NCBI GenBank assembly: GCA_019247695.1
Contig: JAFBAP010000130.1
Location: 1-41,037 of the forward strand
DNA from: Verrucomicrobiota bacterium
GTDB taxonomy: Bacteria > Verrucomicrobiota > Verrucomicrobiia > Chthoniobacterales > JAFAMB01
DNA length: 41,037 nt
Direction: 5' to 3'
Part shown: positions 15,376-23,885 of the stretch, piece after piece
Layout: the number at the start of each line of letters is the position of its first letter
Position numbering within the stretch: position 1 is the stretch's first letter
Program-made: the position numbers and the translations under genes
Notes under the pieces: model-generated
Told to the model about the DNA's origin: nothing
Database searches by the model: none
The model's input: only the letters and a program-made list of their open reading frames with translations

Positions 15376-15594
15376 TCTTCCCGCCGTGTTCGCCGTGGCC
15401 CGCCGTGTTCGCCGTGTGAACTCTTACGTTGTGCCCGCCATACCCGTCGTGTTCGCCGTGTGACCGAACTCCGAACTCCCTCCTCTTCCCGCCGTGGTCG
15501 CCGTGGCCCGCCGTGTTCGCCGTGTGAACTCTTACGTGGTGCCCGCCATACCCGCTGTGCCCGCCGTGTGACCGAACTCCGAACTCCGAACTCT
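15376..15594 (-). repeat. Compound repeat, family R2, locus C: two tandem core copies
   Basis: Two tandem copies of the core lie in reverse orientation, at ~15376-15479 and ~15483-15594, offset by 107 bases. Each reads TCTTCCCGCCGTG, CGCCGTGTGAACTCTTACG, GCCCGCCATACCC, GTGTGACCGAACTCCGAACT. They lack the inverted arms, directly abut locus B, and run almost up to the start of the PLP enzyme at 15623, so that gene's promoter must lie in or very near the repeat. Confidence 0.75.
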
Positions 15595-15622
15595 ACCCGA
15601 CACCCGACACTCTCTTCCATTT

Positions 15623-16636
15623 GTGGCATTGTCCCAGGTGAGTTCCGTCCTTCGACCTGAACCGGGGGCTGCCGCGACAATTGCGACGCTTGCCGACGTG
15701 CGGGCTGCCCACCGACGCATTTATCGATTTATCCATCGTACCCCGGTGCTTACCAGTGAAACGCTCGACGCGGGGATCGGCGGTGGCGCGCACCTTCTTT
15801 TCAAGTGCGAAAACTTCCAAAAGGTCGGTGCGTTCAAGGCGCGAGGCGCGCAGAACGCGATTTTTCAGTTGGCCGACGCAGAAGCCGTCCGAGGAGTGGT
15901 GACCCATTCCTCAGGAAATCACGCGGCCGCGGTTGCTCTGGCTGCGGGCCGTCGCGGGATACCGGCGCACATCGTCATGCCCCGCACCGCCAACCGGGTA
16001 AAAAAGGCAGCGGTGGCTGCCTACGGCGGGCACATTGTCGAATGCGAACCGACGCAGGCGGCCCGGGAAAGCACGGCCGAGGCCATCCGCCAAGCCACGG
16101 GCGCGGCGCTGATCCCGCCTTACAACGACGAACGCATCATCGCCGGCCAAGGCACTTGTGCGTTGGAATTTCTGGAGCAAGCGGGCCCGGCCGGCCTCGA
16201 CGTGCTGCTCGCACCGGTAGGTGGCGGAGGGTTGCTGGCAGGCGTCGCGGTCGCGGTCAAGGCGCTCAGTCCGGGGACACGGGTCATCGGTTGCGAGCCC
16301 GAGGCAGTTGACGACGCTGCGCGCGGCTTCACCGCCGGCGTGCTTCAGCCTGCGTTCGGGCCGAAAAGCATCGCCGACGGGCTGTTAACAGCGTTGGGCG
16401 ATAAGACTTTTATCATCCTCCGCGCGCTGGTGGATGATGTAGTCACCGTTGCCGAGGAGAGCATCATCAAGGCGATGCGCATGACGTGGCAAACCCTGAA
16501 GATCATCATTGAACCGAGCGCCGCAGTGCCGATCGCCGCGCTGATGGAAGGAAAAATCGCGATGCCGGTTGACCGCGCGAGGGTGGGAATCATCCTGACC
16601 GGCGGTAACGTGGATCTGGACGATCTACCTTGGTAG
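15623..16636 (+). CDS. Serine racemase / threonine dehydratase-like PLP enzyme
   Basis: 337 residues, fold-type II PLP enzyme without the C-terminal regulatory ACT domain of IlvA. K72 (GAFKARGA) is the Schiff-base lysine, HSSGNH at 95-100 the phosphate/asparagine loop, and PVGGGGLLAG from 198 the glycine loop. HSSGNH matches serine racemase, where the second Ser (here S97) is the re-face base; threonine dehydratases usually carry Ala there. The C-terminal ILTGGNVDLDDLPW also resembles eukaryotic serine racemase. It may make D-Ser or deaminate Ser/Thr. The GTG at 15623 is uncertain: another in-frame GTG lies seven codons later (15644), and both are only just downstream of repeat locus C. Confidence 0.82.
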   Translation: MALSQVSSVLRPEPGAAATIATLADVRAAHRRIYRFIHRTPVLTSETLDAGIGGGAHLLFKCENFQKVGAFKARGAQNAIFQLADAEAVRGVVTHSSGNHAAAVALAAGRRGIPAHIVMPRTANRVKKAAVAAYGGHIVECEPTQAARESTAEAIRQATGAALIPPYNDERIIAGQGTCALEFLEQAGPAGLDVLLAPVGGGGLLAGVAVAVKALSPGTRVIGCEPEAVDDAARGFTAGVLQPAFGPKSIADGLLTALGDKTFIILRALVDDVVTVAEESIIKAMRMTWQTLKIIIEPSAAVPIAALMEGKIAMPVDRARVGIILTGGNVDLDDLPW

Positions 16637-16640
16637 CAGC

Positions 16641-16898
16641 GTTCGGAGTCCGGCGTTCCGCATTCGGGGTTCGGACCGGCATCCCAGGGACCTCCTTCCG
16701 GCGTCGGGCTTCGGGTTTATGGACCGGTCTCTCCTTTGCCCGCGTGGCCGGTGGAAAGATCGGACCCGGTTCTACGACGCCCCCGAACTCCAAGTGCCGA
16801 ACCCCGAACTCTGTCCTCTTCCCGCCGTGTTCGCCGTGTGAACTCTTACGTTGCGCCCGCCAAACCCGCTGTGCCTGCCGTGTGACCGAACTCCGAAC
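16641..16898 (-). repeat. Compound repeat, family R2, locus D
   Basis: At 16815-16898 lies a reverse-orientation core: CTCTTCCCGCCGTG, TTCGCCGTGTGAACTCTTACG, CCCGCCAAACCC, GTGTGACCGAACTCCGAA. It is preceded by GTTCGGAGTCCGGCGTTC-type units at 16641-16674 and their inverted form (CCCCGAACTCC...CCCCGAACTC) at 16781-16813, which could pair with each other. The rest of the gap between the PLP enzyme and the phosphatase holds no gene. Confidence 0.65.
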
Positions 16899-16906
16899 GC
16901 GACCGC

Positions 16907-17563
16907 CTACGGGCGTTTCGACTCGGGGCAGTCGGCGCTTAAACCGTCGAGCCCTTCGTGATCATGGGTAAACGAGATCGGGTTGGCAGCGTTATGCCGG
17001 TCAATCCGCAGCACGTAAAGGCTGTCGTAATCGTCAGCCGGCCATGGAGGCACCTCTGCGCCATTGCCCCCGAACCTGATCATGAGTCGCTTGACCATTT
17101 CGTCCAGCATCCGGTGTTCCCAGGCGACAAAGATGGTTTTGCCATTATAACGCGGGCGGGTCAGTTCCCGTTCCAGACGATTGATGGCCAGAAATCCGAA
17201 ATCGGTATCGACCGGGAGGCCAACGCGGATAGCCGTCGGCTCGATCGTGGCCAAGGGCCGCACGTAGTCGTAGCCGGTAACCGTTCCGTCGAACACCTTC
17301 ACCGCCGGGTCCGGGGCAAAGATGTAGTCCGGCGTTCCGAATTTGCCCAGCAGCACCGCGGGCAACGCGAGCGCGCGGTTCAGGCCTTGACACGTCAACT
17401 GGCCCAGGCCCCGGGGTGGTTTTTCGCCGTGCCGCAAGCAAACGATCGTCTCCACGCCCGTGCCTACCGGGGTTGGAGAAGGCGCCGGTTGCTGGCCGGC
17501 GGCCTCCAACTCAAAGGCGAGGATAAGCGTTGCAATGGCATAAGCGTAAGACCGGGCTCTCAT
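16907..17563 (-). CDS. Exported histidine phosphatase superfamily protein
   Basis: 218 residues. The N-terminus (MRARSYAYAIATLILAFELE, then AAGQ) is a signal peptide followed by a Pro-rich linker. The branch-1 hallmark R44-H45-G46 (VCLRHGEKP) carries the histidine that is phosphorylated during catalysis, and the second active-site His is probably H150 (FVAWEHRML). Members hydrolyse varied phosphate esters; the substrate cannot be told from sequence. It is divergent from the P450 gene, with about 245 bases between. It is probably periplasmic. Confidence 0.8.
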   Translation of the reverse strand: MRARSYAYAIATLILAFELEAAGQQPAPSPTPVGTGVETIVCLRHGEKPPRGLGQLTCQGLNRALALPAVLLGKFGTPDYIFAPDPAVKVFDGTVTGYDYVRPLATIEPTAIRVGLPVDTDFGFLAINRLERELTRPRYNGKTIFVAWEHRMLDEMVKRLMIRFGGNGAEVPPWPADDYDSLYVLRIDRHNAANPISFTHDHEGLDGLSADCPESKRP

Positions 17564-17808
17564 GGAAAAGATTTATGCAGGGTAAACGTTACCACTTTGA
17601 GGTCATCTGCCAACAGCCGCGAGTTTAAGGTACCCGGAAGGGGTATCGGCCTTGCTGAGCGCCGGATCCGTCCGCCTTGTTTCCGGTCCGGCCTCGACCC
17701 TGCCGACCCTGGCCGGTACGATTTACCCTTGATTTGGCGCGGAGGGAGCCGAGTTGCCGTTCGAGGCATTTCGTGGCAAGGACACTGACTGCAAAGCAGG
17801 AACCCCTT

Positions 17809-19212
17809 ATGCCGCTTCCCGATGGACCGAAGTCGCCCCGAACCTGGCAAATGCTCCAATGGATCGCCGCGCCATTTTCCCTGATGCGACGCTGCCGGGA
17901 TCGCTACGGCGATTGCTTCACGGTAAGCCTGAGCCGGAGGTTCCCTCCGATTGTCTTGTTGAGCCATCCGAAGGCATTGCAGGTTCTTTTGGCGAACGAT
18001 AATTCCGGACAGTTCGATTCACCCGGCGAGTTGAACGCGATCCTTGAACCTCTCCTGGGCACGCAGTCGCTGATGGGATTAAGCGGCGATCGCCACCGGC
18101 GGATGCGGCAGTTGCTGATGCCGCCTTTGCACGGAGAACGGATGCGTTCTTACGGACAACTCATTCGAGCGATCACGGAAGAAGTCATCAAACAGCAGGG
18201 AATCGGGAAACGCTTTCCCGTCCGGAAGGTCATGCAGACCCTCTCGCTGCGCGTGATCCTGCGGGCCGTCTTTGGTCTGCATGAGGGCATCCGTTATCGG
18301 CAGTTCGAGCGGCTCCTCGGATCGATGCTCGACGCGATGGGTAGTCCGGTCGGTGTAAGCCTGCTTTTCTTCCCGATTCTGCGCCAGGACTTCGGCCCGT
18401 GGAGTCCCTGGGGTCGTTTCGTCCGCCTCCGGCGCCAGGTCGATGACCTTCTCTATGCGGAAATCGCTGAACGCCGAAAGGATCCCGGCGTTCCCCGCGA
18501 CGACATCCTTTCTCTGCTCATGTCGGCGCGCGATGAGAACGGCGACGCGCTGACGGAGACGGAACTCCGCGACGAAGTGATGACCCTGCTGGTGGCCGGT
18601 CATGAAACCACGGCCACCGCTCTCACCTGGGCGTTATACTGGATTCACAAACTTCCGGCAGTCCGGAAACAACTGTTGGGTGAACTTCAAGGCGTTGACG
18701 GCGCGGCGGATGAGGCCGCCCTATTTCGACTGCCCTACCTCAATGCCGTCTGTTCTGAAACGCTGCGGATTTATCCGGTGGCCATGCTCACATTCGCGCG
18801 GGTCGCGAGGTCGCCCGTCGAACTGGAAGGGTGCTCTCTTGAACCGGGCGCCATCGTTCTCGGTTGCATCTACCTGGCTCATCGCCGCCGGGAGACTTAT
18901 TCAGATCCGGACGAATTCAGGCCTGAACGCTTCCTGGAGCGACGCTATTCCCCTTTTGAGTATCTGCCGTTCGGCGGGGGTGTGCGGCGTTGCATCGGGA
19001 TGGCGTTTGCTCAGTTCGAAATGAAAGTGGTACTCAGCACCATCCTGTCGGGATTTGAGCTGGCGCAGGCTGATGACCGGCCCGTCTGGCCGGTGCGTCG
19101 TGGCCTGACGTCAGGGCCGTCGCCGTTTCGTATGCTGATCAAAGCGCGCCGTCCTGATCAGCCAGTAGCCGTGCCGGACCCGGCGGCGACCGGTCTCTCC
19201 CGGAGCGGCTGA
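17809..19212 (+). CDS. Cytochrome P450
   Basis: 467 residues from the ATG at 17809, chosen because GCAGGA lies seven bases upstream; the open frame extends back to 17677 without conserved sequence. The I-helix oxygen-activation motif is A263-G-H-E-T-T268, the K-helix E-x-x-R is E317-T-L-R320, and the heme loop FGGGVRRCIGMAFA has C395 as axial ligand. The sequence style (ETLRIYPVAMLTFARVA, PDEFRPERFLER) resembles class II-like bacterial P450s such as the CYP110 group, but I do not assign a subfamily. No ferredoxin or reductase gene is adjacent, so redox partners must lie elsewhere. The substrate is unknown. Confidence 0.95.
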   Translation: MPLPDGPKSPRTWQMLQWIAAPFSLMRRCRDRYGDCFTVSLSRRFPPIVLLSHPKALQVLLANDNSGQFDSPGELNAILEPLLGTQSLMGLSGDRHRRMRQLLMPPLHGERMRSYGQLIRAITEEVIKQQGIGKRFPVRKVMQTLSLRVILRAVFGLHEGIRYRQFERLLGSMLDAMGSPVGVSLLFFPILRQDFGPWSPWGRFVRLRRQVDDLLYAEIAERRKDPGVPRDDILSLLMSARDENGDALTETELRDEVMTLLVAGHETTATALTWALYWIHKLPAVRKQLLGELQGVDGAADEAALFRLPYLNAVCSETLRIYPVAMLTFARVARSPVELEGCSLEPGAIVLGCIYLAHRRRETYSDPDEFRPERFLERRYSPFEYLPFGGGVRRCIGMAFAQFEMKVVLSTILSGFELAQADDRPVWPVRRGLTSGPSPFRMLIKARRPDQPVAVPDPAATGLSRSG

Positions 19213-19233
19213 AATTTAAGGGTCAATAAAGGG

Positions 19234-19509
19234 TCAAGCCGCCTTCGCCGAGATCTGGCCGGTCACTTTGTTGACCCGGACGATGAACCCGGCCCAGTCC
19301 TGGATATCGAGCGCCTGGTCAAAGCGGATAATGACGTCATGGCCGGTATCCATCGCTTCGGTCACGCTCCACGCCGACCCTAAATCTTTGGCGAGCCGTG
19401 CACGCTCGATGCAGCACTCCACGTCACGCCGCAAAACGCCCGCGAACTCCGCACCGGCCTTACTGAGAAGGCGGCTCACCGCCTGCAATTTTTTCGAATG
19501 CCTGTTCAC
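19234..19509 (-). CDS. Small hypothetical protein
   Basis: 91 residues from a GTG at 19509 (VNRHSKKLQAVSRLLSKAGA). The first two thirds look helical (RRDVECCIERARLAKDLGSA) and the end forms strands (HDVIIRFDQALDIQDWAGFIVRVNKVTG). It has no signal peptide and no recognised family. It is convergent with the P450 gene, 21 bases apart. Its balanced composition makes it more credible than random open frames in this GC-rich DNA. Confidence 0.5.
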   Translation of the reverse strand: MNRHSKKLQAVSRLLSKAGAEFAGVLRRDVECCIERARLAKDLGSAWSVTEAMDTGHDVIIRFDQALDIQDWAGFIVRVNKVTGQISAKAA

Positions 19510-19800
19510 CGTGATGTGTTCGACAGGGTACGCTTGTTTATTGGAAATACGCTGTTAGTGGGAAATACCAGGAATGTACCCTAAAGGCATTTAAACGGCG
19601 CGTTAGGCGGCAGGTTTAGCCGATTCCGCAACGTATCAGAGCCGGGGCCGCAGCCTCGGCCGGCAGGTTCGTGCGTACGCGCGCGGGTCCGAGAGGCCGC
19701 GCGGCCGGGTGTGCATTGATTGAGCGGCGCGACGGTCAAGCGGCTTGGTCCGGTCCAGGATCGTGCCGGAAGTGGTTTTTGAGCAAGGCAGGATGAGCCG

Positions 19801-20322
19801 TCAGGCCGGTATACCGAGGGGTGGAACGAACTCAATCCGGTACTCGTTGCTGATCGCCAGGAGCCGTGCCAGATCGGGAGTCCCGCCCACGCCCGCCTCC
19901 GCGAAAATTTCGGCACTCCGGGCAAAGAACTGTTCGAACGCGCTCGGGGTGATGATGATCAACTGGCGGCAAGGCGTTCGACCGGCGTTCTGGAACGTGT
20001 GAACCGCGCCTCGGGGAGTATAAACGATGCTGCCCGGGGCCAGTGGTTCGGTCCATTCGCCGTTAGCCAGGAATCGGACGCTGCCTTCCAGGACCAGAAA
20101 CATCTCGTCTTCATTGTGATGGCGGTGAGGCGGCGGACCGCCGCCCGGCGGAGTGGCGGTGACGACGACGGACATCGATCCGTTCGTCTGCTCGCCGCTG
20201 AGCTTTATCTGCGCCGTGTCGCCGTAGGCAGCCAGCGTTTTGCCTTCGCCCGGCATAATAACCAGGGTGCGCGGCTGCGACGCAGCCTCGGCGATGGTGG
20301 GGAGATCAGGTGGGACGCACAT
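19801..20322 (-). CDS. Cupin domain protein
   Basis: 173 residues with a single cupin beta-barrel. Motif 1 is GGGPPPHRHHNEDEMFLVLEG (H66, H68, E73) and motif 2 is PGSIVYTPRGAVHTFQN (H108), a complete 3-His/1-Glu metal site. The N-terminus (TLVIMPGEGKTLAAYGDTAQ) and overall shape resemble quercetin 2,3-dioxygenase-like small cupins. Function could be dioxygenase, isomerase or metal-dependent binding, and sequence alone does not tell. It stands alone; repeat locus E lies upstream. Confidence 0.82.
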   Translation of the reverse strand: MCVPPDLPTIAEAASQPRTLVIMPGEGKTLAAYGDTAQIKLSGEQTNGSMSVVVTATPPGGGPPPHRHHNEDEMFLVLEGSVRFLANGEWTEPLAPGSIVYTPRGAVHTFQNAGRTPCRQLIIITPSAFEQFFARSAEIFAEAGVGGTPDLARLLAISNEYRIEFVPPLGIPA

Positions 20323-20390
20323 GCAGGCCGTAGATTAAAATCGGCGCGGGCCGGCGCTGTCAATGCTTTGGTGGGTAGTCGGAGCTTGGT

Positions 20391-20556
20391 CACACGGCGG
20401 GCACAGCGGGGTTGGCGGGCACAACGTAAGAGTTCACACGGTCATACGGCGGGCCACGGCGAACACGGCGGGAAGAGGGGGGAAAGAGTTCGGGGTTCGG
20501 AGTTCGGAGTTCGGAGTTCGGGGGTCGGAGGTCGGAGGTCGGAGGTCGGGGTGCGG
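20391..20556 (+). repeat. Compound repeat, family R2, locus E, with a 7-bp tandem array
   Basis: The core reads CACACGGCGGGCACAGCGGG, GGCGGGCACAACGTAAGAG, TTCACACGG, CACGGCGAACACGGCGGG, GAAGAGG. From 20486 to 20556 follows a run of 7-bp units: first GTTCGGA/G, then GGTCGGA/G, each repeated about four times. The array changes unit midway by a single base, as in a minisatellite grown by slippage. It lies between the cupin gene start and mtnA. Confidence 0.75.
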
Positions 20557-20617
20557 AGCCGGCGACGCGCCACAACCGGTAAAATGCCGGCGACGCAGAC
20601 AACCAGGCGTGGGCCGC

Positions 20618-20641
20618 TGTGCCGTCTCCTAAGACGGCACA
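20618..20641 (-). terminator. Perfect hairpin downstream of mtnA
   Basis: TGTGCCGTCT-CCTA-AGACGGCACA is a perfect 10-bp stem with a 4-base loop, 27 bases after the mtnA stop. No T-run follows on either strand, so if it terminates transcription it would not be a classical intrinsic terminator; it may instead protect the 3' end of the mRNA. Confidence 0.5.
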
Positions 20642-20667
20642 CTTGTACGGTTCTCGGGTCCGCTCCG

Positions 20668-21768
20668 CTATGCTTCAGCCGACTCAGGGAACAATCGCTT
20701 CAATCCCAACGCAGACGCCGCGCAGACGCCGCGCTCAGTGATGAGGCCGGTCACGAGGGCGGCGGGCGTGACGTCAAAGGCGTCGTTTCGAGCAGAAATC
20801 TCCGCCGGCGTGAGGCGCACCTCTTCACACCTGCCCGACCCGGTTGCGCCGATCAAGTGCGTGATTTCACGGGCATCACGCCGTTCTATCGGAATTTCCG
20901 CAATGCCGTCCTCGATGGCCCAATCGATCGTGCTGGCCGGCAGCGCGACGTAGAACGGCACCCCGTGCGCGCGGGCAGCCAACGCCTTGAGGTAAGTGCC
21001 GATTTTGTTCGCCACGTCGCCGCGCGCGGTGGCACGGTCGGCGCCCACGATCACAACGTCTACCATGCCGCGCTGAATCAGGTGCCCCGCGGCGTTGTCC
21101 GCGATCACGGTCAGCGGCACGCCGGACTGACCGAGCTCCCAGGCCGTCAGGGCGGCGCCCTGGTTCCGGGGCCGGGTCTCGCTTACCCACACGTGGATCG
21201 GCAAACCATTTTCGCGGGCCAGATACACCGGTGCCGTCGCCGTACCCAGGGCCACGGTTGCAAGGCGCCCCGCGTTGCAGTGCGTCAGGATCTGCAGCGG
21301 TTCGCCGGAAGGTTTCGCACCGGCCAACGAGCGGAACAGCCCCAGTCCGTGCTCACCGATGGCGCGATTGGTCGCGACATCCTCCTCGACCAACTCTGCC
21401 GCCCGGGCGTAGGCCGCGGCGGCGCGCTCGGACGGGCTCAGGGGCAACACTCGCGCCCGCACTTCATCGAGGGCCCATCCAAGGTTGACGGCCGTAGGGC
21501 GCGTGCTACGCAGCAACGCGTCAGCCGCGGCTAAAGCGTGATCGGATGCATCGGCCCGAAGCGCGAGGGCCAGCCCATAAGCTGCGGTAACCCCGATAAG
21601 GGGCGCACCGCGCACCTGCATGGTCTTGATGGACCGCACGGCGTCCTCGACCGAGCGCAGGCGCGCAATGCGCACTTCGTGAGGCAGTTTTGTCTGGTCG
21701 ATGATTTCCACCGACCAGCCGTCCGGCGCAAGCCAGAGGGAGCGTTGGGTTGCTTGAGAAGTAGTCAT
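20668..21768 (-). CDS. mtnA: S-methyl-5-thioribose-1-phosphate isomerase
   Basis: 366 residues. It converts methylthioribose-1-phosphate to methylthioribulose-1-phosphate in the methionine salvage pathway. Visible motifs are MQVRGAPLIG (51-60), the catalytic cysteine C164 in THCNAG, ETRPRNQGA, catalytic D244 in VGADR and NKIGTYLKA (254-262). Length and order are normal. The ATG at 21768 has AGGAGA about a dozen bases upstream. No other methionine-salvage gene (mtnK, mtnP, mtnB, mtnD) is adjacent, so the pathway is dispersed or completed otherwise. The eIF2B-alpha-like relatives lack THCNAG, which favours MtnA. Confidence 0.95.
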   Translation of the reverse strand: MTTSQATQRSLWLAPDGWSVEIIDQTKLPHEVRIARLRSVEDAVRSIKTMQVRGAPLIGVTAAYGLALALRADASDHALAAADALLRSTRPTAVNLGWALDEVRARVLPLSPSERAAAAYARAAELVEEDVATNRAIGEHGLGLFRSLAGAKPSGEPLQILTHCNAGRLATVALGTATAPVYLARENGLPIHVWVSETRPRNQGAALTAWELGQSGVPLTVIADNAAGHLIQRGMVDVVIVGADRATARGDVANKIGTYLKALAARAHGVPFYVALPASTIDWAIEDGIAEIPIERRDAREITHLIGATGSGRCEEVRLTPAEISARNDAFDVTPAALVTGLITERGVCAASALGLKRLFPESAEA

Positions 21769-21793
21769 GTACAGAGGAATCTCCTGAAAACCT

Positions 21794-22093
21794 TTATCGC
21801 GAGGTCAGGAGATCTGTCACTGCGCTTTTGAGCCGGAGCAAACGTGCCTCGCAGTCGGGGAGCCACCGCTGCTGCCGGAACAGGAGATTGAAAATGTCAT
21901 CTCGCGTCTGGCGAACGATGGTCCGCGCGGTTAATCGCGCGCGGCGCGCCCGCCGGATAATGGCGGTCAGATTGTCGGCCGGTCTGCCTTGGCGGAACGC
22001 CGCAACCAAATGGTCGAGCGATGAGCCTGCATTCGTAGTTCTTGTCCGTCTCTCAACTTTCGTTAAAATTGACGCATGGTTGTCCGACCTCAT
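21794..22093 (-). CDS. Possible small hypothetical protein
   Basis: 99 codons, rich in Arg and Leu, helical in appearance (LDHLVAAFRQGRPADNLTAI, then RLLRLKSAVTDLLTSR). The start at 22093 overlaps the first codons of the divergent Uma2 gene by 18 bases. No domain or ribosome binding site is recognised, and a plus-strand frame of similar length covers the same DNA, so this is tentative. If it is not a gene, the stretch from 21769 to 22075 has no other content I can identify. Confidence 0.3.
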   Translation of the reverse strand: MRSDNHASILTKVERRTRTTNAGSSLDHLVAAFRQGRPADNLTAIIRRARRARLTARTIVRQTRDDIFNLLFRQQRWLPDCEARLLRLKSAVTDLLTSR

Positions 22094-22636
22094 GCGCCGC
22101 CTCTGACCGTCGAGGAGTACAAGAACCTACCGGAGACCGGGCCTCGTTACCAGTTGATCGAAGGAGACCTTTACATGGCACCGGCACCGAATCGTTTTCA
22201 CCAGGACGTTTCGCGCAACCTCCAGGGTGCGCTTGATCGTTATCTGGAAGCGAATCCGATCGGCGTTTTTTACAATGCTCCGTTCGATGTCTACCTGACG
22301 AACACGGATGTTTTTCAGCCGGACCTGCTGGTCGTCCTTAACCCGAATCGATCCATCCTGACCGATGCCGGTGCGGAAGGGCCGCCGGATCTGGTGGTTG
22401 AGATCCTGTCGCCGAAGACCCGGCAACTCGATCTGGTCAACAAAAAGCGGGTTTATGCTCGGCTCGGCGTAAAGGAACTCTGGATCATTGATCCCGAACC
22501 CGGTACCATCGCCATTCACCGGTTTGTGCAAAACCAAACGGATCCCGTGGGGGTGTTGTACCCGCATGACACACTTACCACTTCCTTGCTACCGGGATTT
22601 TCGGTCAAGGCTGCTTCGATTTTCCGGCGGCCATGA
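22076..22636 (+). CDS. Uma2 family endonuclease (PD-(D/E)XK fold)
   Basis: 186 residues of the former DUF820 family, abundant in cyanobacteria and other multicellular-lifestyle bacteria. N-terminal LTVEEYKNLPETGPRYQLIE and GDLYMAPAPNRFHQDV are typical. The restriction-like core has D83 (VFQPDLLVV) and E109 (PPDLVVEILSPKTRQLDL), then KKRVYARLGVKELWIIDPE. The catalytic acids seem intact. The biological role of Uma2 proteins is unresolved; they are not clearly tied to a restriction system. No methyltransferase is adjacent. The start has no good ribosome binding site. Confidence 0.88.
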   Translation: MVVRPHAPPLTVEEYKNLPETGPRYQLIEGDLYMAPAPNRFHQDVSRNLQGALDRYLEANPIGVFYNAPFDVYLTNTDVFQPDLLVVLNPNRSILTDAGAEGPPDLVVEILSPKTRQLDLVNKKRVYARLGVKELWIIDPEPGTIAIHRFVQNQTDPVGVLYPHDTLTTSLLPGFSVKAASIFRRP

Positions 22637-22746
22637 TCGGCACGAGGTGCAACGGGGTTCACCCGCGCCGGGATCAGGTTGTAACCGGTTAACCTGGCCT
22701 TCGCGCTCCGGAGCGGCAAAAAGACCGGCGCGACCATGAGGCGGCG

Positions 22747-23772
22747 TCACGACACCTTGACGGCCTTGCTCCGGAACCGGCTGACCGTCTCCGGCTGGGC
22801 GACCCGGCAGCTTATCGGCGGCAGGCCGCGCGCCAGCAATTCTAAGTCGGCAAGCACCAGGCGTCCGATTTCATGGAAAGCTTCCCGGATGCCGCCGGAC
22901 CGGTGGGCTGAGAGGAGCACGTTGGGCAGATCGCGAATCGGGTGGTCTTTCACGAACGGCTCGTCGGGAAACACGTCCGTCGCCACCTTCAGCCGCCCTG
23001 AACGGGCGGCGGCTGTTAATGCCTCAAAGTCCACCACCCCCGCCCGGCTCATCAGGATAAAGAGGCCGCCGGGCCGAATCAGCCCGAATTCACGCTCGCC
23101 TAGAAAACCCTGGTTTTCCGTCGTAACGCTCGCGAAGACAAACACCGCGTCGGAAGAAGACAGCACCTCGTCCAGGCTCGCCGGCGTGCAGTCGTGGAGC
23201 AGGATCTCGCGCTCCGGCAGCCACGGGTCATAGACTTTCACCGGGCAACGGAACGGGCGCACCAGCGGCCGGAAGGCGCGGGCCAGGTCGCCGAAGCCGA
23301 TGATGCCCACGCGGCAGCCGGTAAAGAGGAACGAATCCCGGTTGCTTTGCAGTCCATAAACTTCGTGGCGTTCGCGAAAGGCGCGGTCGTTCCGGCTGAC
23401 GTCGCGCGCCAGGTCAAGGCCGAAAGCGAGGGCCATTTCGGCGACCGGGACCGCAAAGGCCGGGCTCGCGACGAGGACCCGGATGCCGTGCGTGAAACAG
23501 TAATCATAGTCGATATTAGGCAGGAAGTTACCTTCCACGTTAAAGATGGCCCGCAGCCTGGGGGCACGTTCCAGCCGTTCCCGGGGCAGGTCGGTCTGGC
23601 CGATCAGGATCTCGGTTTCGGGCAGGGCCTTTTCAAGCATCTCGACGGGCATGGGACCGGCGTCAAAGACCGTGAGTTCGGCCACCGTCGACAGCTTGCG
23701 CCGGGCCTCCGCATCGAAAATCATGTCCATCGTGCGCGGCTGGGGGTCAATGAGGATTTTCGGTGTATTCAT
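22747..23772 (-). CDS. D-isomer-specific 2-hydroxyacid dehydrogenase family protein
   Basis: 341 residues. The NAD-binding Rossmann segment is CRVGIIGFGDLARAF (153-167). The catalytic triad residues are at R243 (MSRAGVVDFEAL), E271 (FPDEPF) and H290 (SAHRSGG). N- and C-terminal parts form the substrate domain (LRAIFNVEGNFLPNIDYDYC). The family interconverts 2-ketoacids and D-2-hydroxyacids, such as glycerate, phosphoglycerate or lactate; the substrate is not evident. It stands alone on the minus strand, divergent from the glycosyltransferase at 23886. Confidence 0.88.
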   Translation of the reverse strand: MNTPKILIDPQPRTMDMIFDAEARRKLSTVAELTVFDAGPMPVEMLEKALPETEILIGQTDLPRERLERAPRLRAIFNVEGNFLPNIDYDYCFTHGIRVLVASPAFAVPVAEMALAFGLDLARDVSRNDRAFRERHEVYGLQSNRDSFLFTGCRVGIIGFGDLARAFRPLVRPFRCPVKVYDPWLPEREILLHDCTPASLDEVLSSSDAVFVFASVTTENQGFLGEREFGLIRPGGLFILMSRAGVVDFEALTAAARSGRLKVATDVFPDEPFVKDHPIRDLPNVLLSAHRSGGIREAFHEIGRLVLADLELLARGLPPISCRVAQPETVSRFRSKAVKVS

Positions 23773-23885
23773 AGGACCTGTCTCCTATCTTAACAGACCG
23801 CTCCCAAACATTACCACCTTTCCAAGCGGGAACGCGCTTATCCCCGGGTCCCCACAAATTCATTGTTTGATAACTCCCGCCGGTT

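Noticed and set aside
19999-21534. Plus-strand open frame of over 500 codons opposite the cupin gene and mtnA
   Set aside because: It runs antisense through mtnA and repeat locus E. Its translation is Arg/Gly-rich with no domain, and mtnA on the other strand has all catalytic motifs. Long antisense frames are common in GC-rich DNA.
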